Shown here: in pieces, positions 1 through 6,465 of the stretch
Numbering within the stretch: position 1 is the stretch's first letter
How the letters are laid out: each line of letters starts with the position of its first letter
Source of the DNA: an uncultured Lachnospiraceae bacterium
GTDB taxonomy: Bacteria; Bacillota; Clostridia; Lachnospirales; Lachnospiraceae
Reading direction: 5' to 3'
Length of the DNA stretch: 6,590 nt
NCBI GenBank assembly: GCA_947174725.1
Contig: CAMWKA010000101.1
Location: 1-6,590 of the forward strand
Notes under the pieces: generated by a model
Seen by the model: the letters and a program-made list of their open reading frames with translations, nothing else
What the model was told of the DNA's origin: nothing
The model's database searches: none
Translations under genes and position numbers: made by a program

Positions 1-70
1 AACTATATGTTCCAAAATTAATGTCATTCTAGGATGTTAGAACATAGATCGGCGGAAATATATTTTCATA

Positions 71-104
71 CAAAGAGTTTTGTAAGCCGGACTCAACTCT
101 TTTG
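71..104. repeat. Inverted repeat with 8-bp arms, possible weak terminator
   Basis: AAAGAGTT at 72-79 is the exact reverse complement of AACTCTTT at 95-102, with a 15-base loop between them. On the plus strand the right arm runs into TTTTGC, which gives only a short T-run, so termination of a transcript arriving from the left is possible but weak. The stem is AT-rich and the loop long. It could also be chance in AT-rich DNA. Confidence 0.3.
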
Positions 105-130
105 CAATTACCTTTTCGTTGATTATTCCT

Positions 131-158
131 ATTTTATCACAGCTATGGGGAATTGCAA
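131..158 (-). promoter_or_regulatory. Possible leftward sigma-A promoter
   Basis: On the minus strand TTGCAA (158-153) is followed after 16 bp by TAAAAT (136-131). Both hexamers are close to consensus, and spacing is one base short of optimal. No gene is visible leftward inside the window; any target would begin beyond position 1. In AT-rich DNA such matches arise by chance, so this is a candidate only. Confidence 0.25.
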
Positions 159-185
159 GACCAAGATTGCATATATTTTCATTGT

Positions 186-210
186 AATAAGCGCTGCTTT
201 TGCGCTTATT
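186..210. repeat. Perfect 9-bp inverted repeat abutting the -35 box
   Basis: AATAAGCGC (186-194) and GCGCTTATT (202-210) are perfect reverse complements around a 7-base loop TGCTTTT. The right arm ends on the first T of the TTGACC -35 hexamer. There is no T-tract directly after the stem on either strand, so it is a poor intrinsic terminator. Its placement suits an operator for a dimeric regulator, or a terminator relic of an upstream gene. Confidence 0.5.
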
Positions 211-238
211 TGACCATAATTTTTAATTATGTTATACT
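210..238 (+). promoter_or_regulatory. Strong sigma-A promoter for the DUF6062 gene
   Basis: TTGACC (210-215) and TATACT (233-238) are separated by exactly 17 bp. A TG at 230-231 one base before the -10 makes it an extended -10 promoter. Transcription would begin near 245, giving a leader of about 40 bases before the ATG at 285. This also argues against the TTG codon at 249 as a start, since it would lie almost at the 5' end of the message with no ribosome binding site. Confidence 0.75.
215..231. promoter_or_regulatory. 7-bp palindrome filling the promoter spacer, candidate operator
   Basis: CATAATT (215-221) and AATTATG (225-231) are perfect reverse complements around TTT. The palindrome lies between the -35 and -10 hexamers, where a bound repressor would block RNA polymerase. 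The regulator is unknown. AT-rich palindromes of this size can occur by chance, so the operator role is inference. Confidence 0.35.
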
Positions 239-284
239 GCATGCATAGTTGATCAAAGGCAGATTCGGAAACATTAGGAAAGGC

Positions 285-1058
285 ATGGTTATTTTTATGA
301 AAGAAAAACTTTATACAATCCCTCTCAACGATGCTATCAACGCTCATGACGAGTGTCCTCTGTGCTTCGTGGAGCGTTCTCTGGAACAGGATATGCTGGA
401 CTTTGCCTTAGGTTCCTGCGCTTCTTATATGGAAAGCGACGTCCGGGAGATGACAGACCGCGAAGGCTTCTGCAGGGCACATTTTAAAAAAATGTTCGAA
501 TATGGCAACACATTGGGCAATGCCTGGATTTTAAAAACCCACTATGTAAAAATGCGCAGCGAGTTTCAATCCATTACCAAAAATTACCAGCCCGGCAAAA
601 CCCGCCTGTCCGATAAACTCTTAAAGAAAAGTGCCGGCAATAACCTTCTGGCAGACTGGGTACATACCAAAGAATCCTCCTGTTACATCTGCAGCCGCAT
701 GAAGGAAATCTATGTCTGCTATATCGACACCTTTTTTGTGATGTTTGAACAGGATGAAGAATTCAGAAACAAGATCAAAAATTGTAAGGGCTTCTGTTTC
801 CCTCATTTTGCGGATCTGTGTGAAGGTGCTGACAAAAAACTTTCCGGCAAAGCCCTGTCCGACTATTATGAAATAATCATCCCCCTGATGCAGCAAAATC
901 TTGACCGCATGCAGGAGGATGTTGACTGGATGGTCGAAAAATTTGATTACCGTTATAAAGACGCCGACTGGAAAAACTCTAAAGATGCTATCCAGCGCGG
1001 GATGCAGAAACTAAAGGGCGGATATCCTGCGGACGCGCCTTATAAACCGACAAAGTAG
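285..1058 (+). CDS. DUF6062 family protein, putative metal-binding, two Cys/His modules
   Basis: Soluble protein of 257 residues with no signal peptide or membrane segment. I recognise it as DUF6062, a Firmicutes family of unknown function. Two similarly spaced clusters stand out: C24-x2-C27 with G-F-C63-x2-H66-F, and C133-x2-C136 with G-F-C171-x2-H174-F. Each has the four-ligand make-up of a zinc site, and the spacing between half-sites is almost the same (36 and 35 residues), suggesting an internal duplication. Metal binding is inference. The ATG at 285 sits 5 bases after AGGA (276-279) and is chosen on that basis. The ATG at 297 (protein starting MKEKLYTIPLND) fits my memory of how family members begin, but leaves the ribosome binding site about 13 bases away; an earlier TTG at 249 is unlikely. 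It is transcribed alone from the promoter at 210-238, and its stop lies 13 bp from the stop of the convergent RNase gene. Confidence 0.8.
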   Translation: MVIFMKEKLYTIPLNDAINAHDECPLCFVERSLEQDMLDFALGSCASYMESDVREMTDREGFCRAHFKKMFEYGNTLGNAWILKTHYVKMRSEFQSITKNYQPGKTRLSDKLLKKSAGNNLLADWVHTKESSCYICSRMKEIYVCYIDTFFVMFEQDEEFRNKIKNCKGFCFPHFADLCEGADKKLSGKALSDYYEIIIPLMQQNLDRMQEDVDWMVEKFDYRYKDADWKNSKDAIQRGMQKLKGGYPADAPYKPTK

Positions 1059-1071
1059 CAGCTGTGACCCG

Positions 1072-2664
1072 TTATCTGTCCCACTTATCTGCCAAAGAAT
1101 TGACCTGATCCGCAAATCTCGCAAGGTCTTTATTCGCGCCGCCCTCATTACGCCGGATGACGGCAAGCAGACGCTGGCCTGCGGCAAGCAGTCTTGCAAA
1201 TACATCGGAGGCACGGGCAGCCTTTTTCCTGACTGCGATAGGAGCCGCTTCATAATCAAAGGTATCGGTCAAAAGATCAAATCTGGTTCCGCTGTAAGGC
1301 GCATAGGCCTGATAACCATATTCTGTGCTGATGCACTCCGCAAAATCCTTGGAAGATTCATCATCGCCATGAACCACAAATACCCTCTGGGGTTTTTCTC
1401 CAATCGCCTGCAGCCACTCCAATAAACCGTTCTTATCAGCATGCCCTGACATGCCCGGAAGCTGGGCGATCCTCGCACGGATATCGATCGGCTCGCCAAA
1501 GAGCTTCACTTCACCGGCTCCTTCCACGATGTTACGTCCCAATGTTCCGACAGCCTGATAACCCACAAATAAAATCGTACATTCCGGTCTCCAGAGATTA
1601 TGTTTGAGATGATGACGGATACGTCCCGCCTCACACATACCCGAAGCGGAGATGATGACCTTAGGTTCTTCATCAAAGTTGATCAGTTTGGATTCCTCAC
1701 TGGTAATGCTCAGATGAAGGTTGGGAAATGTCAATGGATTGATTCCCTTCTTTACCAACGCCATCGCCTCATCCGAGAAGCATCCCGCGATATTTTTCTG
1801 AAATACCCCTGTCGCCTCTACAGCCAGCGGACTGTCCACATATACCGGGAAATCTTCCGCGATCAGATTTCTCTCCTTGATCTCACGGATATAGTATAAC
1901 ATCTCCTGCGTCCTGCCCACTGCAAACGAAGGGATCACCACATTACCGCCCTGGTCTAAGGTTGTCTGTATGATGCCTGCCAGTTCTGTTACATAATCCG
2001 GACGTTCCGTCGTATGGTAACGGTTACCGTAAGTGGATTCCATGATTACATAATCAGCGCCATCCACATAACTCGGATCTTTGATCAATGTATGCTTTTT
2101 ATTGCCGATATCTCCGGAAAAGACGATCTTCTTTGTTACTCCGTCCTCCGTCGCCCACACTTCGATGCTGGCAGAACCAAGAAGATGCCCCACATCCTTA
2201 AAGCGTACCTTGATTCCCTCACACAGGTCAACTACCTCATCATAATGCACGGGAACAAGCCTTTTGATCGCCCCGTCCGCGTCCTCCATAGTATATAAAG
2301 GCTCCGCCTGTGCCGCTCCGGCGCTACGTTTTGCCTTCCTGTTCTTCCATTCTGCCTCCTGCATCTGGATATGTGCGCAGTCGCGAAGCATGATGCTGCA
2401 GAGATCCACCGTTGCGTCTGTGGCAATAATCTGTCCCCGGAATCCTCTGGCATACAGCAAAGGTAATAATCCAGAATGATCTACATGGGCATGGGACAAT
2501 AACACATAATCAATCAACCCTTCCTCCACCGGCAGGTCAATATTTTCAAAATAATTGATTCCCTGCTCCATACCGTAATCCAGCAGGATATGCTTTCCTG
2601 CCGCATTCAGATAATGACAGCTTCCTGTTACTTCATGCGTAGCTCCCACAAATGTCAGTTTCAT
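1072..2664 (-). CDS. MBL-fold / beta-CASP / RMMBL ribonuclease (CPSF73-like)
   Basis: Predicted cytoplasmic zinc-dependent RNA hydrolase of 530 residues, the usual size for bacterial CPSF73/Ysh1-like (COG1236) proteins. The metallo-beta-lactamase core shows D30 (LLDYG), SHAHVDH at 57-63 (ligands H58, H60, D62, H63), H160 and D185 (FSGDIG). The beta-CASP motifs are E209 in MESTYG (motif A), H408 in SGHAD (motif B) and H432 in VVHGDD (motif C); SGMCEAGRIRHHL (341-353) is also typical. An RMMBL segment covers about 385-450. All expected catalytic residues are present, so it should be active. The C-terminal 60 residues or so are basic, then mixed-charge, and lie beyond the known domains; they may contact RNA. 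The ATG has a GGGAGGG site (2678-2672) 7 bases upstream. The gene starts 19 bp after the c-di-GMP phosphodiesterase stop and is probably co-transcribed with it. Endo- or exonuclease activity and its RNA targets cannot be told from sequence. Confidence 0.9.
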   Translation of the reverse strand: MKLTFVGATHEVTGSCHYLNAAGKHILLDYGMEQGINYFENIDLPVEEGLIDYVLLSHAHVDHSGLLPLLYARGFRGQIIATDATVDLCSIMLRDCAHIQMQEAEWKNRKAKRSAGAAQAEPLYTMEDADGAIKRLVPVHYDEVVDLCEGIKVRFKDVGHLLGSASIEVWATEDGVTKKIVFSGDIGNKKHTLIKDPSYVDGADYVIMESTYGNRYHTTERPDYVTELAGIIQTTLDQGGNVVIPSFAVGRTQEMLYYIREIKERNLIAEDFPVYVDSPLAVEATGVFQKNIAGCFSDEAMALVKKGINPLTFPNLHLSITSEESKLINFDEEPKVIISASGMCEAGRIRHHLKHNLWRPECTILFVGYQAVGTLGRNIVEGAGEVKLFGEPIDIRARIAQLPGMSGHADKNGLLEWLQAIGEKPQRVFVVHGDDESSKDFAECISTEYGYQAYAPYSGTRFDLLTDTFDYEAAPIAVRKKAARASDVFARLLAAGQRLLAVIRRNEGGANKDLARFADQVNSLADKWDR

Positions 2665-2683
2665 GTGCCATCCCTCCCATATG

Positions 2684-5395
2684 CTATTTTTGTAATGCTT
2701 TCTCCACCTTAGACTCAGCCGCCATCACAATATCCTCCGCAATCTTCTGATTGATCTCCTTCAACACCTCTGCGGAGGGTCTTGCCGTATAATATCCCTG
2801 AATCAGGTCAACCCCCAGACTGATCACCTTACTCAGCTCCTCCTTGGTTTCCACACCCTCAGCAAGCACTTTGATATCATTGAGCCTTGCAAATTCCACC
2901 GTATTGCTGATAAAGAGCTGCTTATTCGTATCCTTATGGACATCCGTGATCAGAAAACGATCCAGCTTAATGACCTGCGGCTGATAACGCAGCAGATTTA
3001 CAATATTGGAAAATCCCGTACCGTAATCATCGATTGCCAGCTGACAGGAAACGCCGTTACACTCCAGACACTTGATCTGCATCAGCTCCGCGTCCGTCGT
3101 TTCATTTTTCTCTATGATCTCTATCGTACAGTAGCCAAACAGATGACCATATTTCTCCACCAGCTGCTGATAATCATCATCCTTCAGAAAGCATCCCGGA
3201 ATGGTATTGATAAACACACGCCTTCCCGAAAAATCATCAAAATGGGTATCCAGATATTCCATCACATTAAACAACGTTGCCCGCTCAATATCATACAAAC
3301 GCTTATATTCACTTGCCGCATCCAGAATCTGGTCCGGTTTTAAATTGATCTTCTCATCTGTCCGCATCAGAGCCTCATACGCATAGATCTTTCCGGTCCT
3401 CGCATCAACGATGGGCTGGAAATGATACGTGAAAAGATTCTTCTCAATCAACAGATCAAAGATATGATAATCGACCTCATCTGCCTTTCCTTCTTCTATT
3501 ATTGAAGGCTGTCCATATATCATTCTGTTCAGGTACATTTCACCGGTCGCAGCCTTAATAAAACTAAGCATGTCATTTTCCCACCCCGGTTCCGATATGA
3601 TGCAGCCGCAATTGACCTCTATCTTAAATTCTTTGATGCGGGTCCTGCTATACTCATCGATGATCGGGAAAAATGTAGAGGTAGAATGGTCGATGGTCGG
3701 TCCTATCATTTCTGGGTCTTCGATGATATTCATAATGATAAACTCATCATCAGAAATCCTTGCAATTAAAGAACTGTTCGGATTGGCCAGCTGAAGCGCC
3801 TCCGATATCCGGCTTACGATCTCATCTGCAGTCTCCAATCCAAATTTTTGAAAAATATACCGGTAACGCTGAATCGCATAAATAGACACTGCAATATGAT
3901 ACTGCGAATATTCCTCATAGTTTTCATTGATCCGGTCGATCAGTCCCTTCATATTCAAAAGACCCGTGTGCGCGTCAAAAAGATGAAGCATCCCCATCTT
4001 TATCGTCATGTGTTCCTGCCTGATCCGGTTCACGATGACCCCAAAATCCAGATTGATGATACAGCATAAACGATGAAGTTTATCTACTGTCCCAGCAAGA
4101 TCAGTCATCCGCGCCATATAATATCCACAGACCTCATCCGCCACATAGATCGCCTGAAACACAAACATGGTCTTTTCAGAAATGTGCTCCGCAAGCTTTG
4201 GATACATCTCCAAAAGATCAAATACTTCCTGTTCCTGTAAAATATCATTCTCATCTCTTGAAGAAATATTTACCATTTTATCGGTAAATGGAAAATCCGG
4301 ATCTATTTCCGTATTTTTCCTTGCCATTGCCAGGAAATTGCTGTTCAGCGCAACCGCTGACGCCGGCAGGATATTATCGGAAAGATTACGTCCGATCACA
4401 GTAAGATCCGTACTCTCATGAATATGATCTATCTGGGAATAGATGATCTCCTCATGCATCCGCATATCTTCCAGAAGGCGCCCCAGCCGGTCAGCCTCCT
4501 CTTTGTATTCGTAATTTCTTTCCATATGACAGCCGCAGGATTCGGAAAGAATCATGGAATGACGTTCTTCCATCGTGTACGGCTCTGCATTTTTTTCCAC
4601 GGCATCCTGCATCATTTTCAGACAGGCATCAACGATTTGGGGAATATCCTGTGCGCAGGTGGTAAGTTCGGGTTTATAAAACTTTACATCCGCCTGACCG
4701 CCAAACCCTATCACGATTACGTCCTGCGGCACTTTGATCCCATAACCATCCAAACATTCACAAGTCAACGCCGCAAATCGATTGTTGGCACAGACAACCG
4801 CCTGCGGAAGCTCTTTCTCATCAATCCACCGTTTGATCGCGTTGTTGATGGAATATCTGCGCTTCTCACAGCAAATGATGCCCCAATCAGGGATTTCCAA
4901 TCCATAGTCTGACATGACCCCGCGAAAACATTCACGTCTCTGCACTATATCGGGTTTTGGGATCATCTCCTCCTGATCGATATAATAAATCTTCTCGGCG
5001 TGATGAACATCGATAATATGGGAAACCAGCGCCTTATAAGTATCCGTGTCATTCTTTTTGATGGAAAAACAACCGGGATATTCCCCATACACCACAACAA
5101 CCGGAATTTTTTTCTTTTCTGCTTTAGAGATCAGTTGCTGCACAATCTTCTTATCGCAAAAACACGAGTCAATGATAATCAGGATATCCAACAAACCATA
5201 ATTAATCATATGATAGATAGATTTCGCGCCCTCTTCACAATCATCGCCGGAAGAAAAGTCCGTAAAACTGTTAAACACCAGAAGACGGTAATCTTCCCTT
5301 AGGGCTTCATTATTTAATAATTGTACAAAGTTCGATGTAAATCCGTCCTGTAATTTTGTCAAACAGACTCCGGCAATCTTATATCCGTTCAGCAT
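2684..5395 (-). CDS. LacI-type sensor / degenerate GGDEF / EAL c-di-GMP phosphodiesterase
   Basis: A 903-residue cytoplasmic signalling protein without signal peptide or membrane helix. Residues 1-290 resemble the ligand-binding domain of LacI/PurR regulators (KIAGVCLTKLQDGF at the start, VPQDVIVIGFGG at 222-233, ending ESCGC at 285-289) but lack the N-terminal helix-turn-helix. A probable coiled coil follows (about 293-325), then a linker domain, perhaps GAF-like (330-460). The GGDEF domain (about 470-630, opening DAHTGLLNMKGL) has SDDEF at 548-552 instead of GGDEF. Ala507 and Phe515-Gln516 replace the usual metal- and nucleotide-binding residues, and the RxxD inhibitory site is missing, so cyclase activity is unlikely. 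The EAL domain (about 645-880) is intact: E674 (YEALMR), N730, E759, D789-D790 (DDYGTGFS), K810, E846 (AEGVET) and Q866 (QGYYTARP). It should hydrolyse c-di-GMP to pGpG, with the degenerate GGDEF possibly binding GTP as an allosteric input. ATG start with AGGAGA (5409-5404) 8 bases upstream. Ligand unknown. Confidence 0.9.
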   Translation of the reverse strand: MLNGYKIAGVCLTKLQDGFTSNFVQLLNNEALREDYRLLVFNSFTDFSSGDDCEEGAKSIYHMINYGLLDILIIIDSCFCDKKIVQQLISKAEKKKIPVVVVYGEYPGCFSIKKNDTDTYKALVSHIIDVHHAEKIYYIDQEEMIPKPDIVQRRECFRGVMSDYGLEIPDWGIICCEKRRYSINNAIKRWIDEKELPQAVVCANNRFAALTCECLDGYGIKVPQDVIVIGFGGQADVKFYKPELTTCAQDIPQIVDACLKMMQDAVEKNAEPYTMEERHSMILSESCGCHMERNYEYKEEADRLGRLLEDMRMHEEIIYSQIDHIHESTDLTVIGRNLSDNILPASAVALNSNFLAMARKNTEIDPDFPFTDKMVNISSRDENDILQEQEVFDLLEMYPKLAEHISEKTMFVFQAIYVADEVCGYYMARMTDLAGTVDKLHRLCCIINLDFGVIVNRIRQEHMTIKMGMLHLFDAHTGLLNMKGLIDRINENYEEYSQYHIAVSIYAIQRYRYIFQKFGLETADEIVSRISEALQLANPNSSLIARISDDEFIIMNIIEDPEMIGPTIDHSTSTFFPIIDEYSRTRIKEFKIEVNCGCIISEPGWENDMLSFIKAATGEMYLNRMIYGQPSIIEEGKADEVDYHIFDLLIEKNLFTYHFQPIVDARTGKIYAYEALMRTDEKINLKPDQILDAASEYKRLYDIERATLFNVMEYLDTHFDDFSGRRVFINTIPGCFLKDDDYQQLVEKYGHLFGYCTIEIIEKNETTDAELMQIKCLECNGVSCQLAIDDYGTGFSNIVNLLRYQPQVIKLDRFLITDVHKDTNKQLFISNTVEFARLNDIKVLAEGVETKEELSKVISLGVDLIQGYYTARPSAEVLKEINQKIAEDIVMAAESKVEKALQK

Positions 5396-5415
5396 TTAAC
5401 AGCTCTCCTAATGTT

Positions 5416-5508
5416 TCATTTGTCTACTAGTATATATTGCATCTGACTACTTTTCAATAATGAATTCTCGTCCAGGCAATCCGATTCCCAAAAGAATCCG
5501 TCAGCCAT
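5416..5508 (-). CDS. Doubtful 30-residue ORF after the lipid kinase gene
   Basis: The minus strand reads ATG at 5508 to TGA at 5416, encoding an acidic 30-residue peptide beginning MADGFFWESD. It is in the same frame as the lipid kinase: after that gene's TAG (5529-5527) the frame stays open through six codons to this ATG. No good ribosome binding site precedes it; the nearest AGGA overlaps the kinase stop and is about 16 bases away. The ORF contains both promoter hexamers of the next gene, so only read-through from the kinase transcript could express it. It may be chance, an eroded kinase C-terminus, or a stop read-through extension. I recognise no family. Confidence 0.15.
   Translation of the reverse strand: MADGFFWESDCLDENSLLKSSQMQYILVDK
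5429..5457 (-). promoter_or_regulatory. Sigma-A promoter for the phosphodiesterase-RNase operon
   Basis: On the minus strand TTGAAA (5457-5452) and TATACT (5434-5429) are spaced by exactly 17 bp. Transcription would begin near 5422, leaving a leader of about 26 bases that contains the AGGAGA ribosome binding site. It allows the phosphodiesterase and RNase genes to be expressed independently of the lipid kinase upstream. No clear operator is seen, and no intrinsic terminator separates it from the kinase gene. Confidence 0.7.
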
Positions 5509-5526
5509 CAATACGGCAGGGTCATC

Positions 5527-6420
5527 CTAATAGATCAGCTTCATCCCTCCGCTGACTACTTCAAATTCATTGACCTCCAGCCCTTCTCCCCGTTCTCCGT
5601 CCAATGACCAGTCCTCTTTTGACGGACAGGTGATCTTCGCTTTCCTGACCTTGACAAGGTTGACCTGATCATGGTCAAAATTCTGTTCATACAACGCCTT
5701 AATGGTCTCGTTCAACTGCACAATATCCTTCGGCTGTCTGATCATAAGGATCTCAAACAGTCCATCTCCCAGATCGATCTCTCCATTATCCAGATTCATA
5801 ACGCCTCCAAGAGAAAACGTATTGCAGACTGCTGTCAGAATAAACTCTCCCTCATAGACTTCTTCCCCGGTGTCGATCTCCATGTAATTGGGCGTAAACT
5901 GCGTAAGGTCTTTCATCCCCTCTAAAATATATGCCAGATGTCCCAGTGTATTCTTGAACTTCTGAGGCGTCTCGTAAGAAGTTCTGGCAAATAATCCACA
6001 GGATGCCGTATAAACAAATGTCCTGCCATTAAATATTCCAAGATCCAGCCGCTTCGGCGTCCCTTCCATGATACGGTTCGCAGCTTCCTCCGGATCTGAC
6101 GGAAGTCCCAGACTGGACGCAAAATCATTGGTAGAACCTGCAGGGATGTAGCCAACCGGTTTCTTCCAGCCGATCTTCTTTGCACCGCTCAATGTTTCAT
6201 TCAGTGTACCGTCACCGCCCATACATACGATCAGGTCGATCTGATCATCCACATGTTCCTCGACAAATGTTGCAGCATCCCCTGACTTTCTGGTATAACT
6301 GACAATCGTTTCATATCCATGATCCGCAAAAATATTGATAATATCATTTAATACATTCCCCTTTTTCCGGATTCCCGCATTGGGATTGATGACCATATAG
6401 ATCCTTTTGAATGTTCCCAC
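5527..6420 (-). CDS. YegS/Rv2252/BmrU-family diacylglycerol/lipid kinase
   Basis: A 297-residue soluble lipid kinase of normal family length that should transfer phosphate from ATP to diacylglycerol or a related lipid at the inner membrane face, returning it to phospholipid synthesis. The N-terminal catalytic domain shows NPNAG (12-16), GGDGTLNE (68-75, nucleotide-binding loop) and PAGSTNDFA (93-101). LDLG (125-128) leads into the C-terminal beta-sandwich domain, where LGDGLFE (217-223) and LDGE (273-276) are seen; D274 matches the catalytic-base aspartate of DgkB-type enzymes. The true lipid substrate is not decidable, so no dgkB symbol is given. The start is GTG at 6420, directly after an in-frame TAG, with AAGGGA (6438-6433) about 12 bases upstream. 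An ATG at codon 9 has AAAAGGA 5 bases before it but would remove the first beta strand (KRIYMVINPNAG). It follows the DUF4250 gene by 45 bp and probably shares its transcript. Confidence 0.88.
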   Translation of the reverse strand: MGTFKRIYMVINPNAGIRKKGNVLNDIINIFADHGYETIVSYTRKSGDAATFVEEHVDDQIDLIVCMGGDGTLNETLSGAKKIGWKKPVGYIPAGSTNDFASSLGLPSDPEEAANRIMEGTPKRLDLGIFNGRTFVYTASCGLFARTSYETPQKFKNTLGHLAYILEGMKDLTQFTPNYMEIDTGEEVYEGEFILTAVCNTFSLGGVMNLDNGEIDLGDGLFEILMIRQPKDIVQLNETIKALYEQNFDHDQVNLVKVRKAKITCPSKEDWSLDGERGEGLEVNEFEVVSGGMKLIY

Positions 6421-6465
6421 CTAGTTTACCGTTCCCTTCCATCATAATGCTGATGCGTTTTGACC

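Larger units (their letters stand above)
1..284. other. AT-rich intergenic region upstream of the DUF6062 gene
   Basis: No convincing coding sequence is visible here: all three plus frames hit stops within the first 50 bases, and minus frames offer only very short ORFs without a ribosome binding site. The stretch holds an imperfect long-loop inverted repeat (71-104), a possible leftward promoter (131-158), a 9-bp perfect inverted repeat (186-210), and the rightward promoter of the next gene with a second palindrome in its spacer. The gene lying to the left of the window is not visible, so it cannot be said whether this region is shared by divergent genes. Confidence 0.7.

Noticed and set aside
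1..47. TATGTTC...GAACATA inverted repeat at the left edge as a regulatory site
   Set aside because: Seven-bp arms with a 27-base gap in AT-rich DNA are weak, and no gene is visible for it to control.
249..284. TTG start extending the DUF6062 protein by 12 residues
   Set aside because: The codon lies about four bases after the predicted transcription start, lacks a ribosome binding site, and the extra residues add nothing recognisable.
1011..1071. GC-rich AAGGGCG...CGCCTT pairing near the DUF6062 3' end as a terminator
   Set aside because: The pairing needs a bulge, sits inside the coding sequence, and lacks a following T-tract on either strand.
4418..4912. Plus-strand open frame of 164 codons opposite the phosphodiesterase gene
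   Set aside because: It lies wholly within a strongly supported gene on the other strand, matches no family I recognise, and is a typical antisense shadow.
5483..5498. GATTC...GAATC hairpin between the lipid kinase and phosphodiesterase genes as a terminator
   Set aside because: The stem is only five pairs (a G-G mismatch stops extension) and no T-run follows on the minus strand.
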